Assembly: GCF_014822185.1 (NCBI RefSeq)
Contig: NZ_QVLR01000056.1
Location: 62,001-126,000 of the forward strand
DNA: 64,000 nucleotides
Source of the DNA: Azoarcus sp. Aa7
GTDB lineage: Bacteria > Pseudomonadota > Gammaproteobacteria > Burkholderiales > Rhodocyclaceae
Direction of reading: 5' to 3'
In this document: positions 32,244 through 41,245 of the stretch, piece by piece
How the letters are laid out: each line of letters starts with the position of its first letter
How positions within the stretch are numbered: the first letter of the stretch is position 1
Position numbers and translations under genes: made by a program
The notes under the pieces: model-generated
What the model saw: the letters and a program-made list of their open reading frames with translations, nothing else
What the model was told of the DNA's origin: nothing
The model's database searches: none

Positions 32244-34268
32244 ATGTCAGGCCTGTTACGCAAGTTCTGGATCGAGCCGCCCGTGCGCGCGGTGATGCTG
32301 CTGACCGCGCTGATGCTGGCCGTGCTGGCCGGCGGCACCGCCTTCCTGCTGTACGACATGCGCCAGCGCGAAATCGAATACGCGCGCAGCGAGATCTCGA
32401 CCCTGAGCCGCATCCTCGCGGAGCAGACGGGGCGCACGCTCGACGGTGTCGCGATGGCGCTGCGCGGCGCCCAGGACAGGCTGTCCGACAGCATCGGGAT
32501 GCAACTCGAACTCGACAGCTTCCCCGTCCAGGCGCTCCTCAAGGCCCGCGCCGAAGGCTTGCCGCAGTACTCGTCGATGTTCGTCGTCAATTCCAGCGGC
32601 GTCGTCATGAACTCGACCCTGCTCGGCACCCGTCCCGGCTTCAACGAAGCGGACCGCGACTACTTCGCGAGTCTCGTGCGCAAGGATGAAGGGCTCTTCG
32701 TCAGCCAGATGTATCGCCGCCGCTTCGACGGCGAGTGGACCTTCTACCTCAGCGCGCGCCTCGTCGATGCCGGCGGCAATTTCCGTGGCGTGGTTGCGGC
32801 GGCGGTCGTGGCGAACTATTTCGAATCGTTCTACCGCCGGCTCGACCTGCGCTTCGGCAAGCAGATCCAGCTGATCAACGCGCGCGGCAACCTGGTCGCG
32901 AGCTTCCCCAGCGACATGGACAAGGTCGACCAGCCGGTCACGGGGCTGCCTACGCTCACCGAGAAGGCGGCCGACCCGACGGGCACGATCCGCGTCACCG
33001 AGACCCTGGCCGGCGAGAACCGCTTCGTCGCCTACCACCCCGTGCCGCGCTATCCCTTCCTGATCGGCGTCGCCGTCGATCAGGACTCGGCGCTGGTGTC
33101 CTGGCCGATGAGCGCGCGTCCCATCGTGGCGGGCGCCGGCATCGTCGCCGCGCTGCTGCTGGCGGCCTCCTGCGGTGTGGTGTGGAGCATGCGCCGCCGG
33201 GCGCTGATGGCGAGCGCGCTGCAGCACAGCGAAGAGCGCCTGCGCGAGATGGTCGAGTCGGTGATGGATGCGATCGTCACGATCGACGAGGACCTGTCCG
33301 TCGTGCTGTTCAACCGCGCGGCCGAGCACCTGTTCGGCGTCCGCGCCGACGATGCGCTCGGCAAGCCCTTCGACCGCCTGCTCGGCAACGAGTCGCGTGG
33401 CGCCTATCACGCCATCGTCGGGCGGCGGCGCAACTCGGGCGAGCCGCGGCAAGCGCGCCGCGGCCGCGCCGAACTCACCGCCCGCCACGCCGACGGCCGC
33501 GAATTTCCCGCCGACGCCACCTTCTCGTCCACCGAGACCCAGGGGCGGCGTTTCCTCACCGTGGTCCTGCGCGACCTGACCGAGCGCAAGCGCATCGAGA
33601 CCCATCTGCGCGAAACCAATCGCCAGCTGCAGGAACTGTCCACCGCGCTGCAGCGGGTGCGCGAGGACGAACGGGCCGGCATCGCGCGCGAAATGCACGA
33701 CGAACTCGGGCAGCGGCTCACCGCGATCAAACTCGAACTCTCGTGGCTGGGCAGCCGCCTGCCGGGCGAGCGCGCCGACCTGCAGGACAAGGTGGGCGTC
33801 ATCAAGGAGCAGCTCAACCAGACGATCGCCTCGGTGCGGCGCATCACCTACGAGCTGCGGCCGCTGATCCTCGACGACCTCGGGCTGCGCGCAGCGATCT
33901 CGTGGCTCACGGACGATTTCTCCAAACGGACCGGCATCGAACTGGTGCTGGACCTGGACGACGACGAACCCGAGCGGGGCAGCACGGAGGCGACGACGCT
34001 GTTCCGCGTGCTGCAGGAATCGCTCACCAACGTCACGAAGTACGCGCAGGCGAGTACCGTATGGGTCGCGTGTCGGCGCGACGGCGACGACTGGCGCCTG
34101 ACCGTGCGCGACGACGGCGTCGGCTTCGTGCTCGATGCGGCGAACCAGGCAGGATTCGGCCTGCTCGGCATGCGCGAGCGCATCCGCCTGGTGCAGGGAA
34201 CTTTCGCGATCCATTCCACGCCCGGCGACGGCACGACAATCGACATCACCGTGCCCGCCCGGCAATGA
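32244..34268 (+). CDS. Membrane sensor histidine kinase, NarL-partner type
   Basis: 674 aa: membrane helix (about 16-35), periplasmic dCache-like sensor (about 40-285), second helix (about 295-315), PAS domain (about 325-450), HisKA_3 dimerisation domain with the phosphorylated His in REMHDELGQRL, and a HATPase domain (DDGVGF, GFGLLGMRERI). Probably senses a small periplasmic molecule. Its regulator follows 10 bp downstream, and the electron-transfer gene group is next. Confidence 0.92.
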   Translation: MSGLLRKFWIEPPVRAVMLLTALMLAVLAGGTAFLLYDMRQREIEYARSEISTLSRILAEQTGRTLDGVAMALRGAQDRLSDSIGMQLELDSFPVQALLKARAEGLPQYSSMFVVNSSGVVMNSTLLGTRPGFNEADRDYFASLVRKDEGLFVSQMYRRRFDGEWTFYLSARLVDAGGNFRGVVAAAVVANYFESFYRRLDLRFGKQIQLINARGNLVASFPSDMDKVDQPVTGLPTLTEKAADPTGTIRVTETLAGENRFVAYHPVPRYPFLIGVAVDQDSALVSWPMSARPIVAGAGIVAALLLAASCGVVWSMRRRALMASALQHSEERLREMVESVMDAIVTIDEDLSVVLFNRAAEHLFGVRADDALGKPFDRLLGNESRGAYHAIVGRRRNSGEPRQARRGRAELTARHADGREFPADATFSSTETQGRRFLTVVLRDLTERKRIETHLRETNRQLQELSTALQRVREDERAGIAREMHDELGQRLTAIKLELSWLGSRLPGERADLQDKVGVIKEQLNQTIASVRRITYELRPLILDDLGLRAAISWLTDDFSKRTGIELVLDLDDDEPERGSTEATTLFRVLQESLTNVTKYAQASTVWVACRRDGDDWRLTVRDDGVGFVLDAANQAGFGLLGMRERIRLVQGTFAIHSTPGDGTTIDITVPARQ

Positions 34269-34278
34269 GGGAAGCAAG

Positions 34279-34929
34279 ATGGAAAAACTCAGGGTATTGC
34301 TCGCCGACGACCACGCGATCATCCGCGACGGCCTGAAGCAGATCCTCGCCGACACGGAAGACCTCGCGGTGTGCGGTGAGGCCGCCAACGGCAGCGAGGC
34401 CCTGCAGCTCGTGCGCGAGCAGGAGTGGGACGTCATCGTGCTCGACATCTCCATGCCGGGGCGCAGCGGCCTCGATCTCATCCGCCTGATCCGTGACGAG
34501 AAACCCAAGCTCCCCATCCTGATCCTGAGCATGCATCACGAGGAGCAGTACGCGGTGCGCGCGCTGCACGCCGGTGCGTCGGGCTATCTGACCAAGGAGA
34601 GCGACGCCGACCTGCTGGTGCAAGCGATCCGCCGCGTCGCGCGTGGCGGCGTGTACGTGAGCGACACCGTCGCCCAGCTGATCGCGCGCGGCCTCATGCC
34701 CGCCGCGAGCGAGCTGCCGCACACCACCCTGTCTGACCGCGAATACCAGATCTTCCACCGCCTCGTGCTCGGGCAGGGTCTCACCGACATCGCCAACGAG
34801 CTGTCGCTCAGCGTCAAGACCATCAGCACGCACAAGACGCGCATCCTGCAGAAGATGGCGATGACGAACAGCTCCGAGCTGATCCGCTACGCCGTCGCGC
34901 ACCACCTGGTGAAGTCCACCGACGTGTAA
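34279..34929 (+). CDS. NarL/LuxR-type response regulator
   Basis: 216 aa: receiver with Asp in VIVLDISMPGRSG and Lys in LTKESD; C-terminal LuxR-type HTH (LTDIANELSLSVKTISTHKTRILQKM). Co-transcribed with the kinase. An inverted repeat of the type bound by regulators of this class sits 150 bp downstream, in front of the cytochrome cluster, suggesting it controls that cluster. Confidence 0.94.
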   Translation: MEKLRVLLADDHAIIRDGLKQILADTEDLAVCGEAANGSEALQLVREQEWDVIVLDISMPGRSGLDLIRLIRDEKPKLPILILSMHHEEQYAVRALHAGASGYLTKESDADLLVQAIRRVARGGVYVSDTVAQLIARGLMPAASELPHTTLSDREYQIFHRLVLGQGLTDIANELSLSVKTISTHKTRILQKMAMTNSSELIRYAVAHHLVKSTDV

Positions 34930-35075
34930 GCCTGCGCCGCACCCGCGCGACGCCTCCCGCTTTCTCCCCCTCTCCGGTCCCGCCGGAACCTGTCGCAATG
35001 CCGTGCAGGCCGTGGCGCGCCCGCGCGCGTCCTGCTGTTCCGCGTCATCGCACGCGGTCGCGGACCGCGGCGCAT

Positions 35076-35089
35076 TAGGAATTTTCCTA
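35076..35089. promoter_or_regulatory. Palindromic operator candidate upstream of the cytochrome cluster
   Basis: TAGGAATTTTCCTA: half-sites TAGGAA and TTCCTA around a TT spacer. It resembles inverted heptads bound by NarL-family regulators such as BvgA (TTTCCTA). A second, looser inverted repeat AAACCC-N12-GGGTTT lies at 35100-35123. Both are in the 283 bp leader of the cytochrome gene at 35213. Confidence 0.5.
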
Positions 35090-35212
35090 CACGCAATTTA
35101 AACCCTGTCCGATATATGGGTTTGCGCGAATTCGTGAAAATTCCGTCACGTCGGACCGCGTCCCCGACTGCGATCGATACGACGAAAGTCCAGCTTCAAC
35201 AGGAGAGTTCAA

Positions 35213-35560
35213 ATGCAATTCCGTCTCAACCGCGTGTCGCTGCTCGTTGCCGCCACCGCCGCGATCCTCGCCTCGTCCTCGTCCTACGCCGTGGATGCCG
35301 ACGCCGCCAAGTCGCTCGCGAAGGACAACGACTGCTTCAAGTGCCACGCCATCGACAAGACCAAGAAAGGCCCCTCGTACAAGAAGATCGCCGCCAAGTA
35401 CAAGGGCAAGGAAGCCGAAGGCTTCGAGAAGATGAAGAAGAACATCACCACCGGCCCGAAGGTGAAGCTCGAGGACGGCACCGAAGAAGAGCACAAGGTC
35501 ATCAACACCAAGAACGAGGCCGAGATCAAGAATCTGATGGAGTGGATTCTTTCGCAGTAA
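35213..35560 (+). CDS. Small monohaem c-type cytochrome
   Basis: 115 aa: Sec signal peptide (cleavage near SSYA-VDA, residue 26), then one haem site CFKCH. Overall c551/class I-like with C-terminal EIKNLMEWILSQ. Where class I cytochromes have the axial Met (an MPPN-like motif), this protein reads EEHKVINTKN, so the sixth ligand may be His. It is lysine-rich. Probably a periplasmic electron carrier for the decahaem cytochrome encoded next. A GGAG ribosome site precedes the ATG. Confidence 0.88.
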   Translation: MQFRLNRVSLLVAATAAILASSSSYAVDADAAKSLAKDNDCFKCHAIDKTKKGPSYKKIAAKYKGKEAEGFEKMKKNITTGPKVKLEDGTEEEHKVINTKNEAEIKNLMEWILSQ

Positions 35561-35577
35561 GCCGCGTGGCCTGAATC

Positions 35578-35599
35578 GCGCCGCCCGGCCGGGCGGCGC
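35578..35599 (+). terminator. GC hairpin between the cytochrome and MtrA-type genes
   Basis: GCGCCGCCC-GGCC-GGGCGGCGC: a 9-bp perfect stem with no T-run. It may reduce read-through or protect the upstream mRNA so the small cytochrome is made in excess over the downstream proteins. Confidence 0.5.
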
Positions 35600-35629
35600 G
35601 GCAATGACGTTTGGTAACAAGGGGGTAAT

Positions 35630-36634
35630 ATGAGAAAAATGCGAAGCTTGCTTGCAGTGCTGGCCTGTATCGGCAGTGTCTGCTCCGGGGCGGTGTTCGC
35701 CGCGGATGCGCCGAAGGAGGCGCCCAAGGACATCGTCCTCGCCGGTGATGCCAAATGCACGTCCTGTCACGACGAGGCGGATGCCCCCGGCGTGCTGCAC
35801 ATCGGCAAGACCAGGCACGGCACGCGCGCCGACGGCCGCACGCCGACCTGTACCGACTGCCACGGCGACAGCGACAAGCACGTGAATTACAAGGGCAGCG
35901 ACAAGCCGCCCAAGCCCGACCGTACCTTCGACAAGAAGTCGGCGACCCCCGTTGCCGAGCGCAACGCAGCCTGCCTGTCCTGTCACCAGACCGATCCCAA
36001 GCGCCACCTGTGGGCCGGCAGCACGCACGAGCGCCGTGACGTCGCCTGCAGCTCCTGCCACGACACGCACACCGCTGACGACAAGGTCCGCGACAAGCGC
36101 ACCCAGGCCGAAGTCTGTTTCGCCTGCCATAAGGAACAGCGCGCGCAGGTCAACCGTCCGTCGCACCACCCGATTCCTGAAGGCAAGATGTCCTGCTCGG
36201 ACTGCCACAACCCGCACGGCACCACCGGTCCCAAGCTGCTCGTGAAGGACAGCACCAACGCGACCTGCTACACCTGCCACGCGGAGAAGCGCGGTCCGTT
36301 CGTGCATAACCATGCTCCGGTTACCGAAGACTGCGCCAACTGCCACAACCCGCACGGCACCGTCGCCGACGCGATGCTCAAGACCCGTCCGCCCTTCCTG
36401 TGCCAGCAGTGTCATGACCCCGCCAACCACCTCGGCACGATTCCGGGTGTCGCGGCGAATACCGATCTCAGCCGCAACGTAAACGGCGTATCCATCAATT
36501 CGCCAGCGGTTCAGAACAACGGCCTCAACTCGGTCGGCGTCACCCAGGGCCGGGCCTGCCTGAACTGCCACACCGAGATCCATGGCAGCAACAGCCCGTC
36601 GGCGAGTTCGAAGGCTGCACGCTTCTGGCGTTAA
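35630..36634 (+). CDS. Decahaem c-type cytochrome, MtrA/PioA/DmsE family
   Basis: 334 aa: signal peptide (cleavage near VFAA, about residue 25), then ten CXXCH motifs (C43, C74, C115, C140, C163, C189, C213, C235, C258 and one in ACLNCH near the C-terminus). Ten haems and this length match the DmsE/MtrA family that threads through an MtrB-type barrel to move electrons across the outer membrane. AAGGGGGT precedes the ATG. The barrel gene follows 17 bp downstream. Confidence 0.95.
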   Translation: MRKMRSLLAVLACIGSVCSGAVFAADAPKEAPKDIVLAGDAKCTSCHDEADAPGVLHIGKTRHGTRADGRTPTCTDCHGDSDKHVNYKGSDKPPKPDRTFDKKSATPVAERNAACLSCHQTDPKRHLWAGSTHERRDVACSSCHDTHTADDKVRDKRTQAEVCFACHKEQRAQVNRPSHHPIPEGKMSCSDCHNPHGTTGPKLLVKDSTNATCYTCHAEKRGPFVHNHAPVTEDCANCHNPHGTVADAMLKTRPPFLCQQCHDPANHLGTIPGVAANTDLSRNVNGVSINSPAVQNNGLNSVGVTQGRACLNCHTEIHGSNSPSASSKAARFWR

Positions 36635-36651
36635 GAGTCAGGGAGAACGAA

Positions 36652-38772
36652 ATGGACAACAATCGCAATTTCAAGCGGACCGTGCTCGCGCTGGCCGTGT
36701 CGATGGCCTTCCCCGTCTCATCCGCGCTCGCGCAGGAAGACGTCGCCGAGCTGATCAGCCCGAACACCGCCGAGGCGGGCGTCAAGCTGCAGTACCTCGA
36801 CGACGTCAATCCGCTGTACCGCCAGTATCACGGCCTCAATGACGATGGCGTGAACGCCAGTGCCGACCTGAAGGTCATTCGCCGCTCCGACGAGGGCCGC
36901 TGGCTGCGCATCGAGGGCCGCGACCTCGGCCTGCGCACGCAGGAGTTCGGGGCGTCGATCGAGCAGCAGGGCGACTGGAAGATCGGTATCGATTACAACC
37001 AGATCCCGCGCTTCGCGCCGTTCGAGGTCTCCACGCGCGTCACCGGCATCGGCCACGACACGCTCAACCTCGGCACCCGCTTCGATGACAAGGACCTCAA
37101 GACCGAGCGCACCGCCACGTCCCTGACCGCCACCAAGTTCATCAGCAAGAACCTGCAGGCGAACGTCTCGTTCAAGAACGAGGACAAGAAGGGCGAGCGC
37201 CTGTTCGGCTCGAACGGCAACGTCGGTGGGTACCTCGGCCAGCTGTTCGCGCCCGAGCCGATCGACTCGAACCACAAGCAGATCGAGGCCTCGCTCGACT
37301 ACGCCACCGAGAAGTTCTACGTCTCGGGCAGCTACTACGGCAGCTTCTTCGAGAACAAGGCGGGCAAGGGACTGTTCGTCAATTACGGCACCACCGGTGG
37401 TGCGGGCAACCCCGTAGCGGTCCAGGGCACGCCGACGGCGATGAGCCCGCTGTCGCTCGCGCCCGACAACCAGGCCCACCAGTTCGCCCTGGCGGGCGGC
37501 TACAACTGGAGCCGCGACACGCGCGCGAACCTGAAGGTCAGCAAGACCTTCGCGACGCAGGACGACAGCTTCCTGCCGGCCTCCGTGGTTCCCTACCTGC
37601 CGGGCATGACCCGCAGCGACCTCGGCGGCAAGGTCGACACGACCAACGTGTTCGGGTCGCTGACTTCGCGCGTGACGGACAAGCTCAACCTGCTGGCATC
37701 GTGGGCGTACGAGGACAGGGATGACAGAACGCCGCAACTGGATTACGCGAATTACAACGGCAAAATCCTGCAGAACAACCCCGAGTCGCAGAAGACGCAT
37801 CGCGGCAAGTTCGAGGCGAGCTATCGGCTGCCCCGGGGTTACAACCTGACCGCCGGCTACGACTATGACTTCAGGAAGTACGAAGGCATGGACGAGTTGT
37901 ACCGTGACGAAATGACGGAGAACACCTACCGCATCGACGTGCGCAAGTCGTTCAGCGATACCGTGAACGGCAGCCTGACGCTCGCGCACAGCGAGCGCGA
38001 TGGTTCGCGCTGGGGCACTTCGCCAATCCTCGTGAAGACCAGCACGGGAGCGGTCGGTGAGCACTGGACGGCGCCGCTACAGTTCTCCGACCGCGAGCGG
38101 GACAAGGTCAAGTTGATGGTCGACTGGATGCCCATCGATCCGCTGTCGGTGCAGTTTGCCTACGAATACGCGCTGGACGACTACAAGACGCGCATCTTCG
38201 ATATCGGCGTGAACGAGGGGCGTTCCGAGCTGTTCTCGCTCGATGCGTCGTACCGCTTCAGCGACCGCTGGAAGGCGAACATGTGGTATTCGCACGGGAC
38301 CAACGACATCGAGCAGAACTCGTTGAACAGCACGTATGGCTCGAAGTGCGACGGGACGACGCTCGGATACACCTGCGTCCCCTGGGGCGCAGACCTCGAG
38401 CTGAGTTCGAACGCGTTCGGCGCCGGCTTCGACGGGCAGATCAGTTCGAAGTTCTCGGTCGGCGGGCAATACCTCTACAGCCGCGATGTGAACAAGTACG
38501 ACATCTCCTATGCGGATGCCGGTACGCTGTCGTCGATCCGCCAGGGCGCGGGGATTCTCCCGGACACCGAGTACACGCTGAATACCCTGCGGCTATTCGC
38601 GAAGTACGCAGTGACCAAGGCCACGGCTATTCGTTTAGACTATGTCTGGGACCGGCGCGAGCTGGACGACTACACGTGGTCGAGCTGGACCTACTCGGAC
38701 GGGACCAAGGTCCTCGTGAATCCTGATCAGATAACGCGCGTGATTGCGGTGACGCTCTCGCACGCATTCTGA
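36652..38772 (+). CDS. MtrB/PioB-family outer-membrane beta-barrel
   Basis: 706 aa: signal peptide (to SSALAQ, residue 28), then alternating amphipathic strands ending in a C-terminal aromatic (LSHAF), the outer-membrane barrel signature. The size fits MtrB/PioB. The N-terminal CXXC present in Shewanella MtrB is absent, as in Pio-type proteins. It would sheath the decahaem cytochrome. A GGGAG site precedes the ATG. Confidence 0.92.
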   Translation: MDNNRNFKRTVLALAVSMAFPVSSALAQEDVAELISPNTAEAGVKLQYLDDVNPLYRQYHGLNDDGVNASADLKVIRRSDEGRWLRIEGRDLGLRTQEFGASIEQQGDWKIGIDYNQIPRFAPFEVSTRVTGIGHDTLNLGTRFDDKDLKTERTATSLTATKFISKNLQANVSFKNEDKKGERLFGSNGNVGGYLGQLFAPEPIDSNHKQIEASLDYATEKFYVSGSYYGSFFENKAGKGLFVNYGTTGGAGNPVAVQGTPTAMSPLSLAPDNQAHQFALAGGYNWSRDTRANLKVSKTFATQDDSFLPASVVPYLPGMTRSDLGGKVDTTNVFGSLTSRVTDKLNLLASWAYEDRDDRTPQLDYANYNGKILQNNPESQKTHRGKFEASYRLPRGYNLTAGYDYDFRKYEGMDELYRDEMTENTYRIDVRKSFSDTVNGSLTLAHSERDGSRWGTSPILVKTSTGAVGEHWTAPLQFSDRERDKVKLMVDWMPIDPLSVQFAYEYALDDYKTRIFDIGVNEGRSELFSLDASYRFSDRWKANMWYSHGTNDIEQNSLNSTYGSKCDGTTLGYTCVPWGADLELSSNAFGAGFDGQISSKFSVGGQYLYSRDVNKYDISYADAGTLSSIRQGAGILPDTEYTLNTLRLFAKYAVTKATAIRLDYVWDRRELDDYTWSSWTYSDGTKVLVNPDQITRVIAVTLSHAF

Positions 38773-38786
38773 TTCACGGCAGCAAC

Positions 38787-38810
38787 GACCGGGCCGCGAT
38801 CGGCCCGGTC
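38787..38810 (+). terminator. Hairpin after the MtrB-type gene
   Basis: GACCGGGCCG-CGAT-CGGCCCGGTC: a 10-bp perfect stem 15 bp after the stop; only a weak T-rich tail (TCGTCC). Possibly a partial terminator within the electron-transfer cluster. Confidence 0.55.
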
Positions 38811-38951
38811 TCGTCCGGGGACAGGAAGTCGCCGGGCAGGGGGCCCACGAGCACATATGACGCTTGCGCGTCTGGAGATTGGCGTGCGACGTGCCGGCCC
38901 CCTTATTTTGTCTGCGGCGCGCTGGCCGCGCCGAGAAACGGGAGCAATAAC

Positions 38952-40931
38952 GTGAAAATACGCAACATTCGGGGCCTGCTGGCGGCGGTCGCGTCTGCCG
39001 CGCTGCTCTGGCCTTTGGCGGGCCATGCGGCCGGCAGCGACGCGCCAGCCACGCTCGATAACGCGACCTGTCTGCAGTGTCACCAGAGCGGGAAGCCGGA
39101 GATCAAGATCGAGGATGCCGAGGGCGAGAAGGTCGCCCTGCCGGCCGTCGATACCGCCAAGCTCGCGAAGGGTGTGCACGCGAAGCTCGACTGCGTCGCC
39201 TGCCATACCGACATCGTCGACGCGAAGGAAAAGCACGAGAAGGCGGCCAGTTCCGCGAAGCCCGACTGTGCCGGCTGCCACGAGAAGCTGTGGGACGAGG
39301 CGAAGAAGAACAACCAGGCCGCGGGCAAGGAGCGCCTGGGCATCGTCGTCGAGAACATCGCGGCCTACAAGGAGTCCTACCACGCTCGCCCGGACACGGA
39401 TTATCCCGACCGTCCGAAGGCTTACTGCAATCAGTGCCACGCGACGCACGACTTCGCCGTGCCGCCGGCCGGGACGCCCGAGCGCGAAAAATGGCGCATG
39501 ACGATCCCCGAAACCTGCGGTGCCGCCTGTCACGAGGATCAGCTCGACGACTTCACGAGCTCCGTGCATGGCGCGCTGATCGAGAAGGGCGACCCGAAGG
39601 GGGCAGTATGTACCGACTGCCACACGACGCACGAGATCCGCAATTCGTCGTCGGAGGCCTTCAAGCTCAAGAACGTGCTCGCCTGCGGCGACTGCCACCA
39701 GGAAGAACTGCACAGCTACCGCGATACCTACCACGGACAGGTGAACCGTCTCGGCTTCGTCTATACGGCCAAGTGCGCCGACTGCCACGGCAGCCACGGC
39801 ATCAAGGCGGGCGACGACCCGAAGTCGCGCGTGCATCCGGACAACCGCCTGAAGACCTGCCAGAAGTGCCACGACGACAAGAAACCGGGCATGGTGAAGG
39901 CGACGGCGGGCTTCGTGACCTTCGGCCCGCACGCCAACACGCACGATTTCGACAAGTATCCGAAGATGTGGATCGCCGGCAAGTTCATGACGGCGCTGCT
40001 GATCGGCGTGTTCGCCTTCTTCTGGCTGCACAGCGGCCTGTGGTACTACCGCGAGTGGCAGGAGCGCAAGGAACGCAAGACCGTGGCGCACGTGCGTACC
40101 GGCGCACTGGGCATCGATGAAGGCAAGCATTTCGTACGCTTCGCCCGCGGCTGGCGCATCGCGCACCTCGCGTTCGCGCTGGTGACGATGACCCTGGTGC
40201 TGACCGGCACGACGGTGATGTTCGCCGACAGCGCATGGGCGCCCACGGTTGCCGCGGCGCTGGGCGGGCCGAAGGCCATGGGCATCATCCATCGCGTGGC
40301 GGCTGCGCTCTTCGTCGGCATCTTCCTCATCCACTTCGTGTACGTGATGTCGCGCCTGCTGCGTGATCGCAAGTTCCGCTGGTTCGGGCCGGATTCGCTG
40401 ATCCCGAACTGGAAGGACCTGGCCGACTGCGTGGGCATGTTCAAGTGGTTCTTCGGCAAGGGCCCGCGGCCGCAGTTCGATCGCTGGACCTACTTCGAGA
40501 AGTTCGACTACTGGGCGGTGTTCTGGGGTGTGAACATCATCGGCTGGAGCGGCCTGATGCTGGCCTTCCCGCATGTGACGGCAAGTTTCCTGCCGGGCTG
40601 GGTGTTCAACGTCGGCACCCTGGTGCATGGCGAGGAAGCCTTCCTTGCGGCGGTGTTCCTCTTCACGGTGCACTTCTTCAACAACCACTTCCGTCCCGAC
40701 AAGCTGCCGCCGCCGGACGTGGTGATGTTCACCGGCACGCAGTCGCTGGAAGAGTTCAGCCGCGAGCACCCGGCGCACTACCAGCGCCTGGTGGAGTCCG
40801 GCGAACTGGAGAAGTACCTGGTCGATGCGCCGTCGCGCCAGCTGCATGCCGGCTCGGTGATCCTCGGCCTCACGCTGATCACCGTCGGCCTCGTGCTGCT
40901 GGTGCTGGTGGTGACCGGTTTCTTCAGCTGA
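38952..40931 (+). CDS. Nine-haem cytochrome c fused to a membrane cytochrome b domain (CbcL-like)
   Basis: 659 aa. Signal peptide (to about 27); a periplasmic multihaem part with eight CXXCH (C40, C81, C106, C159, C220, C245, C275, C303) plus one CX3CH at C189; then six membrane helices (about 341-362, 402-422, 446-466, 520-540, 563-580, 634-657) with His residues for b-haems, as in HydC/FdnI-type cytochromes b. The layout matches Geobacter CbcL, an inner-membrane quinol oxidase used for low-potential extracellular electron transfer. It probably feeds the periplasmic cytochromes encoded upstream. GTG start with GGGAG upstream. Confidence 0.9.
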   Translation: MKIRNIRGLLAAVASAALLWPLAGHAAGSDAPATLDNATCLQCHQSGKPEIKIEDAEGEKVALPAVDTAKLAKGVHAKLDCVACHTDIVDAKEKHEKAASSAKPDCAGCHEKLWDEAKKNNQAAGKERLGIVVENIAAYKESYHARPDTDYPDRPKAYCNQCHATHDFAVPPAGTPEREKWRMTIPETCGAACHEDQLDDFTSSVHGALIEKGDPKGAVCTDCHTTHEIRNSSSEAFKLKNVLACGDCHQEELHSYRDTYHGQVNRLGFVYTAKCADCHGSHGIKAGDDPKSRVHPDNRLKTCQKCHDDKKPGMVKATAGFVTFGPHANTHDFDKYPKMWIAGKFMTALLIGVFAFFWLHSGLWYYREWQERKERKTVAHVRTGALGIDEGKHFVRFARGWRIAHLAFALVTMTLVLTGTTVMFADSAWAPTVAAALGGPKAMGIIHRVAAALFVGIFLIHFVYVMSRLLRDRKFRWFGPDSLIPNWKDLADCVGMFKWFFGKGPRPQFDRWTYFEKFDYWAVFWGVNIIGWSGLMLAFPHVTASFLPGWVFNVGTLVHGEEAFLAAVFLFTVHFFNNHFRPDKLPPPDVVMFTGTQSLEEFSREHPAHYQRLVESGELEKYLVDAPSRQLHAGSVILGLTLITVGLVLLVLVVTGFFS

Positions 40932-41245
40932 TCGCAGTCTGAAGGTGTGACGAAGAAGGGGAGGGCGACCTCCCCTTTTTTCGTCCACGGCCCGGCGCGC
41001 AAGGCGCCACCGGGCGGTCTTCGGGCCGTCGCGACGGTGTTACGGCCGGTTGTTACGATTCACTACATTTCACAAACAGTTGCGCAAACATGGCTTGCGA
41101 GACTGCACGCACACCAAAGCGCGAGCGGCAGCCACGATGTTGCCGCCGACGCTGTGGCGCACACGATTGCGCCGAATCCCGGACCCGATAACGACAAACA
41201 AGGGCCGGGCGGAGACGAAGGATCAAACCAAAGGAGGAGGTGGGT
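40932..41245. other. Gap between the cytochrome cluster and the CoA-ligase/ABC cluster
   Basis: 314 bp: the terminator above, then a leader for the acyl-CoA synthetase gene with AAGGAGGAGG (41231-41240) as a strong ribosome site. I see no convincing promoter. Confidence 0.5.
40956..40981 (+). terminator. Terminator of the electron-transfer cluster
   Basis: AAGGGGAGG-GCGA-CCTCCCCTT followed by a T-run: a strong Rho-independent terminator 25 bp after the stop codon. Confidence 0.95.

Noticed and set aside
38727-40988. A 753-codon open frame antisense to the CbcL-like gene
   Set aside because: The plus-strand frame has nine haem motifs and membrane helices; the antisense frame has no such order.
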